Below are positions 1 to 5,549 of a stretch of 5,549 nt of DNA, piece by piece (position 1 is the stretch's first letter; the number at the start of each line of letters is the position of its first letter). Location: positions 1 through 5,549 of the forward strand of contig SKWY01000245.1 in assembly GCA_007128675.1 (NCBI GenBank), in the 5' to 3' direction. The notes under the pieces are model-generated. The model saw only the letters and a list, made by a program, of their open reading frames with translations. It was not told where the DNA came from and ran no database searches. The position numbers and the translations under genes were made by a program. Origin of the DNA: Deltaproteobacteria bacterium (lineage in GTDB: Bacteria > Myxococcota > Myxococcia > SLRQ01).

Positions 1-1
1 C

Positions 2-136
2 GATGCCGAGGAGAACTCGATCACGCTTCAAGGAACGACCGCCATCACCATCAGAGCCGTTGGCGCCATCAGCCTCGAGGCGATGCAGGTCACCATCGCC
101 GGCCGAGTGGTAAGGCCGATTGCCGAGCCAATCTAG
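2..136 (+). CDS. Phage baseplate assembly protein V / spike-like protein, C-terminal end (partial)
   Basis: An open frame enters from the left edge (first full codon at 2) and ends at TAG 134-136, giving the last 44 residues of a larger protein. The tail has short alternating hydrophobic strands (TAITIRAVGAISLEAMQVTI) and then closes with AGRVVRPIAEPI. Strand repeats of this kind are typical of the C-terminal beta-helical part of gpV, gp5 and VgrG-type spikes, which form the trimeric membrane-piercing tip at the centre of a contractile baseplate. A spike or V gene is also what is expected directly upstream of a W/gp25 gene. The stop is followed 8 bases later by the next gene, so the two probably share a transcript. 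Only the C-terminus is visible, so the N-terminal OB-fold or hub domains cannot be checked, and any beta-rich spike protein would fit. The frame is clear; the family assignment rests on strand pattern and context. Confidence 0.72.
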   Translation, partial: DAEENSITLQGTTAITIRAVGAISLEAMQVTIAGRVVRPIAEPI

Positions 137-139
137 GAG
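135..139 (+). promoter_or_regulatory. Ribosome binding site for the 145-819 gene
   Basis: AGGAG overlaps the TAG stop of the upstream gene and lies 5 bases before a GTG codon at 145. It supports GTG 145 as the start, rather than the internal ATG at codon 16, and it suggests that termination and initiation are coupled. Confidence 0.7.
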
Positions 140-144
140 TCACC

Positions 145-819
145 GTGTCACTGCCCATCTGCGTCGAGATCCCGAGCCTTCCCGATCCCATGGCCATCAC
201 CCTACCGGGAGGGGTGTCCATCGAGTCGCTGAACCTGATGCAGGAGATCCAACCCGCACTCACTCCACTGGCTCCGCTCTTCGACATCGTCGACACGGTC
301 ATGGCGATTTTCGACTGCATCAAGGCGATTCCCGCCACCATAGGACCACCGCCGGATCCGACGGCCCTCGCCAACGCCATTCCCGAGCTTGCGGAGAAGG
401 TCGGCGGGCTCTTGAAGCTCATCCCGCAGCTCTCGCTGCCCTACACGATCATCGGCATCATCGATCTTGTCATCGAGACACTGCGAGAGGTGCGAGACCA
501 GCTGCTTCATCTGCAGAGACAGATTGAGCAGATCTCGGTCGCCATGGATCGAGCGGCCGAGCTCGAGGACGCAGGGCTGATGGCTCTCGTCAGCTGTGCC
601 CAGGCGAACGTCGCACAGGAAGCGGCCAATGTCGGCAAGAGCCTCGGGGCGATGGGCAAGCTCATCGGGCTCTTGAATGCCTTCCTCGGGATGGTCGGTG
701 GTCCGCAGGTGCCGGACCTATCGGATCTGTCGGGGATGCCGCTCGACGAGATCGTGCCCCCGCTCGATGCGCTCATCAAGACACTGCAGGACGTAAGAGC
801 AGCGGTACCGGTGCCATAG
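145..819 (+). CDS. Conserved-position protein of unknown function in a tail baseplate operon (224 aa)
   Basis: I cannot name a function. The product is 224 residues, with a GTG start backed by AGGAG 5 bases upstream. It begins with a proline-rich, beta-like stretch (LPICVEIPSLPDP, then AITLPGGVSIESL). A long, largely helical, hydrophobic middle follows (about 30-60 and 80-112). Residues about 108-142 are a candidate coiled coil, with leucine and isoleucine spaced among R, E, Q and D. A second apolar helix (about 165-185) comes next, and the end is proline-rich (VPDLSDLSGMPLDEIVPP). Cysteines are at 6, 58 and 151. The apolar stretches contain charged residues and prolines and do not look like classic membrane helices. 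I recall similar hydrophobic helical proteins beside V and W genes in other phage-tail-like loci, so it is probably a structural or assembly part of the spike or baseplate. Alternatives are a chaperone for the spike or an inner-tube protein. W follows 12 bases after its stop. Confidence 0.85.
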   Translation: MSLPICVEIPSLPDPMAITLPGGVSIESLNLMQEIQPALTPLAPLFDIVDTVMAIFDCIKAIPATIGPPPDPTALANAIPELAEKVGGLLKLIPQLSLPYTIIGIIDLVIETLREVRDQLLHLQRQIEQISVAMDRAAELEDAGLMALVSCAQANVAQEAANVGKSLGAMGKLIGLLNAFLGMVGGPQVPDLSDLSGMPLDEIVPPLDALIKTLQDVRAAVPVP

Positions 820-823
820 GAGG
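818..823 (+). promoter_or_regulatory. Ribosome binding site for the W/gp25 gene
   Basis: A full AGGAGG Shine-Dalgarno overlaps the last two bases of the upstream TAG stop and sits 8 bases before ATG 832. It is one of the strongest sites in the window, consistent with a highly translated structural gene. Confidence 0.75.
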
Positions 824-831
824 GAGACGCC

Positions 832-1227
832 ATGAACGGATCCGATGAAGCCAGGAATCTCTTGATCCCGCTTCGCAGAGACAGGAAGCGAGACTTCGCC
901 TCGGGCGCTGTTGCGGACCTTCTGGAGTCCAAGGTACTCCAGGCCCTGATGACCCGGGGAGCCACGCCGCGTTCTTCAGGCGAGCTGCCGTGGAGGACAT
1001 CCTTTGGAGCCGGCCTCGATCTGCTTCGGCATCAGCGGAACGATGCCGCTCTCACGGAGTTGGCCAGGGTGCAGGTCCGAGATGCCCTGAAGCAGTGGGT
1101 GCCCGAGGTCGAGGTGGTGGAGGTCAGGGTGGTGCGTGAGGATGCTGCGTTGACCCTGCGGGTGAGGTTTCGGGGGGTGGGGTCAGCGAAAATGGCGGGT
1201 GAAGTATCAGCGAGGATCCAGCGGTAA
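832..1227 (+). CDS. Baseplate wedge protein, W/gp25 (GPW_gp25) family
   Basis: This 131-residue protein is a typical length for the gp25/gpW/TssE-like family, which forms the core of the baseplate wedge and links it to the sheath. Visible family features are: an N-terminal IPLRRDRKRDFASG segment (12-25); a helix with SKVLQAL (33-39); the signature GELPWR followed by FG (50-59); LRHQRND (65-71); the helix ELARVQVRDALKQWVPEVEV (76-95); and a closing pair of beta strands (VEVRVV and LTLRVRF, to 113). Older databases call this family lysozyme-like, but the contractile-system members are structural. ATG 832 is fixed by AGGAGG 8 bases upstream. The gene looks intact: the ending after VRFRG is a plausible short strand. 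It is the last + strand gene before the reversed block at 1283-2729, whereas in P2-like order J would follow at once. Confidence 0.92.
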   Translation: MNGSDEARNLLIPLRRDRKRDFASGAVADLLESKVLQALMTRGATPRSSGELPWRTSFGAGLDLLRHQRNDAALTELARVQVRDALKQWVPEVEVVEVRVVREDAALTLRVRFRGVGSAKMAGEVSARIQR

Positions 1228-1282
1228 CGCTAGGCCGTTGATCTCCAAAGCCGGCTGTCAGCCACAACGAGTTGGGTAAGCG

Positions 1283-1720
1283 TCACTTCTTCTCCACGGT
1301 CCAACCCAATGATTCAGCACCTAGCCGTCCCGCATACCATTCCCACTCGGCTCGACGGCACTGCTGGCAGTATCGAACTCGCGCGAATACTGGCGCGCCT
1401 GCTTCTCTTACGCACCCTCCAATGATGTAGCGGTTAGCATGCGGGAACATAGACTGCACCTCGTCCTTGAGAAACCCTGGAGCCCCGTATTCAATCCGCA
1501 CGACGTCTTCCCGTAGAGGTATGCTGTGAAGTTTACACTCGTTCGCATCTCCTGTCGAAGGCGTCCAGGTTCCGAATCCCTCAATGCCTCTCCTATCCGT
1601 TGTCCATTCTTCGGTCGGTGAAATGGGCGAGACATCATGAATAGCCACCACCGCAAAGCCTATTCCGCAAAGGAGAACTATCATCAGCGCTGCCACCAGA
1701 TGGGTTATCTTGCTTGTCAT
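1283..1720 (-). CDS. Small membrane-anchored or secreted protein with CxxH and CxxC motifs (145 aa)
   Basis: No named function. The start is ATG at 1718-1720 and the stop TGA at 1283-1285. I see no good Shine-Dalgarno, so the start is less sure than the frame. Residues about 7-27 (HLVAALMIVLLCGIGFAVVAI) form one hydrophobic segment after a short positive N-terminus, so the rest is probably periplasmic or extracytoplasmic. The soluble part has ECKLH (61-65), an IEYG strand (76-79), FPHANRYIIGGC (92-103) and RYCQQCRRAEWEWYAG (116-131). C62/H65 with C118/C121 would make a plausible metal site. The pattern CxxH, YG, FPxA, GGC, YCxxCRxAE resembles small hypothetical proteins I recall from Planctomycetes, Verrucomicrobia and Myxococcota, with no known role. 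It runs against the tail operon, converging on W, and lies downstream of the HEPN-like gene in the same direction, 136 bases away. It is not an obvious tail component. Confidence 0.72.
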   Translation of the reverse strand: MTSKITHLVAALMIVLLCGIGFAVVAIHDVSPISPTEEWTTDRRGIEGFGTWTPSTGDANECKLHSIPLREDVVRIEYGAPGFLKDEVQSMFPHANRYIIGGCVREAGAPVFARVRYCQQCRRAEWEWYAGRLGAESLGWTVEKK

Positions 1721-1856
1721 TTCGCCAGTGCCTTGTTCGTCCAGATGCAGATCGTCGACCTACAGGGCGCGAGACTGCTTCCTGAGTCCTCTGGCGGGTG
1801 GAGGGCTCTGCACGGCGTGCTGATTGGTGCAGGCTGAGTCACTCGTCATTGGATAC

Positions 1857-2729
1857 CTAGCCTTTCGTGAAGCGCACCATGGGCGCAGTGGCTACTCTCT
1901 CAAACAGAAAGGTTGACTGCTGGCCCGAGGCGAGCTCGAGAAGAAGGAGCAGCCCACCGATTCCTTTCCTGCAAGCATTGAGAGGATTCGCTAGCTTGGG
2001 AATGGAGTAACCAAAAAAGGGCTCAGATGCGTGGATGTGACTATTCCTAGCCCGCCGAAGCTTCTGAAACGCGTCCCACTGCTCAGTACAGCGCACATTC
2101 CCGATACCTTCACCCTGGCTGAAGACCCTTAACCAAAGCAAGATACGATTTTCAATTCGGCTTTCTTGTTGCAGCTCTTTGATTCGTGCGTCTGGATCTT
2201 TGCCATGTATCGCCATCTCCAAGTATCTATTCATGAATGCTTCTATCAGGCTAATGCATGAGAAGAGATAGGAACGGAAATACCTGGTTGTCTCTTCGAA
2301 AGAGTCGGAGTCCGATGACTCACAGGCGAGCCGTCTGTATGCCAGCACGTCTCCAACCAATTCCTGCTCGACAGGAAAGCTTCTGGCCGGCCCCTTCAAG
2401 CGGTGTTTGTGGTTCAAGAATGTAGCCTCAATGCTCAGATTTGGGCTGTTTGTCGCGATCCCGAGCATTCGTCCGAATAAAGGATTGTTAGAAGATAGCC
2501 ACGTCTGGATTGCGGATACTCCGCCTGTCAGACGTGCTTCCTTGACCATTTCTGACCATTGCAGTCTGACTGTGCCCTTTGGCGTCTGCAGAGTGTACGC
2601 AACGCTGTGCCATCCACGCTTCGGCCGGCTCGCTCCGAGCATTCGTAGAAGGCGAACCACTAGCGCTTCGGCGGCCGTATGGGACAGGTGATATTGCGCA
2701 ATGCGTAGCACCGCGTGTCTGCTCGGCAT
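1857..2729 (-). CDS. HEPN-like domain protein, possible RNase (290 aa)
   Basis: ATG at 2727-2729 is preceded by AAAGGAG (2741-2747 on this strand), which supports the start. The N-terminal half (about 1-125) is unfamiliar and carries mixed strand-like stretches such as WHSVAYTLQT and TVRLQWSEMV. The C-terminal half looks all-helical: a helix YFRSYLFSCISLIEAFMNRY (150-169), another at RIENRILLWLRVF (191-203), then WDAFQKLRRARNSHIH (218-233) and a final apolar helix about 255-268. R228-N229-x3-H233 fits the RX4-6H signature, with the common Asn after Arg, of HEPN proteins. Many of these are metal-independent RNases in toxin-antitoxin, Abi, CRISPR-linked and other defence systems. Some HEPN proteins are not nucleases, so activity is inferred. 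The gene has lower GC than the tail genes and opposite orientation, suggesting acquisition as accessory cargo. No adjacent MNT nucleotidyltransferase antitoxin is present. Confidence 0.78.
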   Translation of the reverse strand: MPSRHAVLRIAQYHLSHTAAEALVVRLLRMLGASRPKRGWHSVAYTLQTPKGTVRLQWSEMVKEARLTGGVSAIQTWLSSNNPLFGRMLGIATNSPNLSIEATFLNHKHRLKGPARSFPVEQELVGDVLAYRRLACESSDSDSFEETTRYFRSYLFSCISLIEAFMNRYLEMAIHGKDPDARIKELQQESRIENRILLWLRVFSQGEGIGNVRCTEQWDAFQKLRRARNSHIHASEPFFGYSIPKLANPLNACRKGIGGLLLLLELASGQQSTFLFERVATAPMVRFTKG

Positions 2730-2740
2730 CGTCTGTCTAA

Positions 2741-2747
2741 CTCCTTT
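2741..2747 (-). promoter_or_regulatory. Ribosome binding site for the HEPN-like gene
   Basis: Read on the minus strand this is AAAGGAG, 11 bases before the ATG at 2729-2727. The spacing is slightly long, but no closer alternative start or site exists in the frame. Confidence 0.55.
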
Positions 2748-2915
2748 GAGCGTCTATTTTTCTTTCTTCAGAAACTAGCCGTGCGCCCCTGCGCTCAACC
2801 CGGCATATGTAGTCCACCTTAGCACTTCGTTCCTAGCAATCCTCTTAGCCCCTCGTTTTGACAGTAAGGATGACTCTCTTCCAGCCCTTGCGTCCACATC
2901 GAGTACCATGCAGAC

Positions 2916-2982
2916 ATGACCCGAGCAGGCTGCTCGTAGCTGCGACGCCCCCCCGCGCGGCTACTTGGCTGGCTCGGGTCAT
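2916..2982. repeat. Long imperfect inverted repeat / hairpin upstream of J
   Basis: ATGACCCGAGC at 2916-2926 is matched perfectly by its complement GCTCGGGTCAT at 2972-2982. Inside, GTAGCTGCG (2936-2944) pairs with CGCGGCTAC (2956-2964) with a single G-T wobble. The loop carries a run of seven C (2948-2954). An alternative small hairpin, GAGCA-GGC-TGCTC (2923-2935), uses part of the left arm and would compete with the long form. No T-run follows either side, so it is a poor intrinsic terminator. It could be a structured leader for J, a REP/MITE-like remnant, or a regulator binding site. Confidence 0.6.
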
Positions 2983-3056
2983 TCTTCGTCTCGGGTGGGC
3001 GAGCTTGAGTGGCAGCTCCCTGTCCCCGCAGACCACGGATGGACCTTTGCTCTCCT

Positions 3057-3061
3057 GGAGG
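3057..3061 (+). promoter_or_regulatory. Ribosome binding site that sets the GTG start of J
   Basis: GGAGG lies 7 bases before GTG 3069-3071. The in-frame GTG at 3009 and ATG at 3039 lack any comparable site, and the residues they would add (MAAPCPRRPRMDLCSPGGKA) do not look like a J N-terminus. The true protein most likely begins MALLPSSVDYTEKDF. Confidence 0.8.
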
Positions 3062-3068
3062 CAAAGCC

Positions 3069-4580
3069 GTGGCCCTGCTCCCATCCAGCGTTGACTACAC
3101 TGAGAAGGATTTCGATGCCTTGCGCGCGAGGCTCATTGCCCTCGTGCGGAGCGTCTTCCCGGACTGGTCCGACTTCTCCGTGGCCAGCTTCGGCAACATC
3201 CTCCTCGAGATGTACGCCTTCGTCGGGGACATCCTCACCTTCTACCTGGACAATCAAGCTAGGGAGTCTCGGCTCGTAACAGCCACCCAGCGAAGGAACG
3301 TCATCGCGCTCGCGAGGATGCTGGGCTACCGGCTTCATGGAGCCACCGCGGCAACGGCAGAGGTATCCTTCGCCCTCGCCAGACCTCCGGCCGCCGATGT
3401 CCTTATCCCCGCGGGAACCATCGTCCGGACTCAAGAGGTGACCGAGCCGGTCCGCTTCCAGCTTCTCTCTGATGTCCTGATCCCGGCCGGGCTGAGCCCT
3501 CCGATCGCCACCTGCGTAGTCGAAAGCTCAGAGAGCCGAACGCAGCTCTTCGACGCCCGTGGCCTCGAGAATCTCGACATCCTCCTCAACCACGCCCCCT
3601 ACCTCGACGGCTCGGCCATCGTTCAGGCCACCAACGGAGACTACTCGGAGGTCGAAAGCCTCCTTGGTTCCGGCCCCAACGATCGTCACTTCATGGTGCT
3701 CGTGGACCAGAACGACAAGGCCACGGTCCGATTTGGCAGCGGCACCAGCGGCGCACCGCCGACCGGGACCGTTCGCATCGACTACAAGACAGGCGGCGGA
3801 TCGGCCGGCAACGTCGACGCAGGACGAATCGTGGTGCTCGAGGGCAGCTTCACCGACGCCCATGGTCATCCGGTGCAAGTTTCGGTGACCAACGACGAGC
3901 CAGCCTCAGGCGGCAGCGACAGGCAGACGATTGGATCGGCCAAGGTGCTCGCGCCGGAGAGCCTGCGGTCCCTGACCCGAACCGTCACCAGGGAAGACTT
4001 CGAGATCAACGCGAGGCGGGTTCCCGGCGTCGCCCGTGCGCTCATGCTCACCTCGAACGAGGACGGCTCCATCAACGAGAACGCAGGCATCCTCTTTGTT
4101 ATCCCCGAAGGCGGCGGGCTTCCCACGCCCGCGCTCAAGAACGCCGTGCTCAAGCAGGTAACAGAGGTCTATCCTCACACGCTGACCTTCCAAGTCTCGG
4201 TGCAGAGCCCCGTCTACCGAAACATCGACGTCGAAGTGCGCATCTACCTTCGCCAAGGGCACTCGGGATCTTCGGTTCGCGACAGGATTCGAACCAACCT
4301 TCAGCGCATGTTCCGGATCAGCGAGCCGGATGGAACCCCCAACCCGCTCGCGGACTTTGGCTATAACATCAAGGACGCGGACGGGAACCCAATCGGCGAA
4401 GTGGCCTGGTCGGACGTCTTCAACGTCATCCGCGACACCGAGGGCGTTCGGAAGATCGGAGATCGCCATGGCGACCTGAAGCTCAACGCGCTGCCCGCGG
4501 ATGTTCGGCTCCGAATCAAGGAGTTCCCTCTTCTCGGCAATGTGACCATCATCGACGGTGATTCGGGAGCGCTCCTCTGA
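3069..4580 (+). CDS. Baseplate J-like protein (gpJ / gp47 / T4 gp6 family)
   Basis: Starting at GTG 3069 it is 503 residues. The family forms the ring of baseplate wedges around the hub, next to W/gp25 and gpI. The N-terminal part has the usual YTEKDFDALRARL (10-22), FPDW (30-33), FGNILLEMYAFVGDILTFYL (41-60) and DNQARESRLVTATQRRNVIA (61-80), then LGYRL. A middle beta-rich region includes IPAGTIVRTQE (113-123), VRFGSGTSGAPPTGTV (220-234) and the conserved YKTGGGSAGNVDAG (239-252). The C-terminal part has AP.SLR...TVTREDFE (295-312), VPGVARALMLTSNEDGSINE (318-337), YPHTLTF (368-374), a DFGYNI patch (429-434), WSDVFNVI (447-454) and GVRKIG (459-464), ending EFPLLGNVTIIDGDSGALL. At about 500 residues it is nearer to phage-type J than to the much larger Afp11-type proteins. 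Its stop overlaps the next start as TGATG, so translation of J and I is probably coupled. No frameshift or missing block is seen. Confidence 0.94.
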   Translation: MALLPSSVDYTEKDFDALRARLIALVRSVFPDWSDFSVASFGNILLEMYAFVGDILTFYLDNQARESRLVTATQRRNVIALARMLGYRLHGATAATAEVSFALARPPAADVLIPAGTIVRTQEVTEPVRFQLLSDVLIPAGLSPPIATCVVESSESRTQLFDARGLENLDILLNHAPYLDGSAIVQATNGDYSEVESLLGSGPNDRHFMVLVDQNDKATVRFGSGTSGAPPTGTVRIDYKTGGGSAGNVDAGRIVVLEGSFTDAHGHPVQVSVTNDEPASGGSDRQTIGSAKVLAPESLRSLTRTVTREDFEINARRVPGVARALMLTSNEDGSINENAGILFVIPEGGGLPTPALKNAVLKQVTEVYPHTLTFQVSVQSPVYRNIDVEVRIYLRQGHSGSSVRDRIRTNLQRMFRISEPDGTPNPLADFGYNIKDADGNPIGEVAWSDVFNVIRDTEGVRKIGDRHGDLKLNALPADVRLRIKEFPLLGNVTIIDGDSGALL

Positions 4581-5549
4581 TGGCTCTTCTGAACCCGAGC
4601 TTCGAGGACGAAGGAGATGCTCCAGGCAAAGCCGAGCACTGGACTCTCCATTCCTTTACGGGAAGGCAGAGGATCGCTGGCTTCGGCCCGGCGCCTCATC
4701 AGGCTTGGGAAGATTTCGAGCGATGGTTCGAGCCAGGCTTCGCGTTCGGACCAAGCGAGCTTGCGCTCTCCGTCTTCTCCCCATACGGCTTCGAGATCAT
4801 GCCCGCTGCCTTGCCCGCGGTGCCTCTTGCTCCCGCCTCCGCCACAGCCGCAGGAACCGTGGTCACTGTGATGCTCGACACCGAGATGACCCCAGATGTG
4901 AAGTACAAGGTCAGGGTCTTTGGAGTTGCCGACGTTCACGGGAACCCCGCGATGCCGCCAAATGACGTTGTGGAGTTCACTGGCTTTCGGCCGCCTCGCC
5001 CCGCGAACCGACGTTTCGACCTGTGGGAGATGCTCCCGGTCTACAACCGCCGCTCGGATGCAACCGGAGACTTGCGGAGGTTCATCTCATGCCTGCAGGA
5101 GGTCACGGATCTTCTTCTCTCCGAGGTCGACCGCTACCCGGACATCTTCGACCTCGAGAGGGCACCGGAGCCTTTCCTGGAGCTCATCCTTCGGGATCTT
5201 GGCAACCCGTTCCCCTTCGACCTGGATGTGCTCGGCAAGCGCCGCCTCGCCTCGGTCTTGGTCGAGATGTACAGGCAGAAGGGCACGGCTATCGGCATCG
5301 AGAACGCCATTCGCTTCTTTCTCGGGATCGACATCACCGCCGTCGTTCCCTTCACGGGGACGACCCTTGTCCTTGGCGAGTCTCTACTCGGTGTGGACTG
5401 GGAGCTTGGCCCTTCGGAGCAATTCGCGCGCTACGCCTTCAGCGTCGAGGTCGGCATCCCGCTCACCGAGGTGCAGCGCCAGCAGATCCGAGCCATCGTC
5501 AGGTACATGAAGCCGGCGCACACCCACTTCATCGACCTAATCGAGCCGA
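4580..5549 (+). CDS. Phage tail protein I family with N-terminal extension (partial, runs off the right edge)
   Basis: ATG 4580-4582 overlaps the TGA of J. The frame stays open to the window end, giving 323 residues. Residues about 143-323 are the tail-protein-I core: FDLWEMLPVYNRRSDATGDL (146-165), a helix LRRFISCLQEVTDLLLSEVD, FLELILRDLGNPFPFDL (199-215), KRRLASVLVEMYRQKGTAIG (220-239), IRFFLGI (244-250), LGESLLGVDWELGP (265-278), FARYAFSVEV (282-291) and the closing MKPAHTHFIDLIEP (310-323). In P2 the family is a small wedge-tip protein beside J. Here about 140 residues come first. Residues 4-70 start NPSFEDEG and include W21 and a FERWFEPG patch, suggesting a jelly-roll-like binding domain. 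Residues about 77-136 end YKVRVFGVADVHGNPA and resemble a bacterial Ig-like (Big_5/SbsA-type) domain. The HTHF-IDL-IEP ending suggests only a few residues are missing. The extension could decorate the baseplate or bind fibres or surfaces; this is inference. Confidence 0.88.
   Translation, partial: MALLNPSFEDEGDAPGKAEHWTLHSFTGRQRIAGFGPAPHQAWEDFERWFEPGFAFGPSELALSVFSPYGFEIMPAALPAVPLAPASATAAGTVVTVMLDTEMTPDVKYKVRVFGVADVHGNPAMPPNDVVEFTGFRPPRPANRRFDLWEMLPVYNRRSDATGDLRRFISCLQEVTDLLLSEVDRYPDIFDLERAPEPFLELILRDLGNPFPFDLDVLGKRRLASVLVEMYRQKGTAIGIENAIRFFLGIDITAVVPFTGTTLVLGESLLGVDWELGPSEQFARYAFSVEVGIPLTEVQRQQIRAIVRYMKPAHTHFIDLIEP

Larger units (their letters stand above)
2730..3068. other. Divergent intergenic region between the HEPN-like gene and J
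   Basis: These 339 bases separate two divergently transcribed genes and should contain a promoter for each. Neither promoter is convincing by eye. The part nearest the HEPN-like gene (2750-2780) is A/T-rich, with runs of T on the + strand. A perfect TTGACA occurs at 2858-2863 on + but has no matching -10 box about 17 bases on. Bases 2916-2982 form a long imperfect inverted repeat. The short open frames crossing the region on either strand have no family resemblance and no good ribosome site, so I do not call a gene. Confidence 0.6.

Noticed and set aside
1236..1309. Inverted repeats between W and the minus-strand gene as a bidirectional terminator
   Set aside because: CGTTG/CAACG and TTGGGT/ACCCAA are short, widely spaced and lack T-runs; GGCTG-T-CAGCC has too small a loop to fold.
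1667..1669. C18 of the 145-aa protein as a lipoprotein cysteine
   Set aside because: The preceding residues VLL do not fit a lipobox, which needs a small residue before Cys, and the Cys lies in the middle of the apolar segment.
1808..1832. CTGCAC/GTGCAG hairpin downstream of the HEPN-like gene as a terminator
   Set aside because: It has only a 6-bp stem with a 13-base loop and no T-run on either strand.
1637..1837. 66-residue + strand open frame
   Set aside because: It overlaps the N-terminal part of the minus-strand 145-aa gene, has no ribosome site and shows no domain-like pattern; it is a shadow frame.
2858..2863. Perfect TTGACA -35 box on the + strand upstream of J
   Set aside because: The bases 16-18 positions downstream (CCAGCC and neighbours) have no resemblance to a -10 box; the nearest TACCAT is 40 bases away.
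2916..2982. tRNA-like fold for the long inverted repeat
   Set aside because: It has an 11-bp outer stem, no T-loop GTTC motif and no anticodon arm of the right size.
3009..3068. Upstream GTG 3009 or ATG 3039 as the J start
   Set aside because: Neither has a ribosome site, the added residues are unlike J proteins, and GGAGG with 7-base spacing points to GTG 3069.
2819..3094. Several short open frames on both strands across the J upstream region
   Set aside because: They are Arg/Ser/Pro-rich, typical of chance frames in GC-rich DNA, overlap each other, and none has a supported start or family resemblance.

Overview
The window holds part of a contractile phage-tail-type baseplate locus. It could belong to an extracellular contractile injection system, a tailocin or a prophage tail. 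All structural genes lie on the + strand. In order they are: the last 44 codons of a spike/baseplate V-type protein (2-136), a 224-residue protein of unknown function (145-819), a W/gp25-family wedge protein (832-1227), a J/gp6/gp47-family baseplate protein (3069-4580), and a tail protein I-family protein that runs off the right edge (4580-5549). This is the P2-like V-W-J-I order with one extra gene between V and W. Genes are tightly packed: Shine-Dalgarno sites overlap the preceding stop codons, and J and I overlap as TGATG. That is what one expects of a co-translated operon building one baseplate.

The unusual part is 1228-3068, about 1.84 kb between W and J, which are neighbours in P2. It carries two genes on the opposite strand: a small membrane-anchored Cys/His-motif protein (1283-1720) and a 290-residue protein with a HEPN-like RX4H signature (1857-2729). 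The base composition is different too. By hand count, 60-base lines inside the 1857-2729 gene are about 37-55% GC, against about 65% in lines of the J gene. I read this as an insertion of accessory DNA into a tail operon. It leaves J-I separated from the upstream genes by a divergent 339-base intergenic region. That region contains a long imperfect inverted repeat (2916-2982) and the strong ribosome site that sets a GTG start for J.

The structural genes have a high-GC, CTC/GAC/ATC-rich codon style, and the J and I sequences resemble those I associate with large-genome environmental bacteria such as Myxococcota and relatives. This assignment is a guess from composition and family resemblance. 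The window has no rRNA, tRNA or taxonomic marker. I saw no CRISPR array, no transposase, no integrase and no convincing intrinsic terminator.
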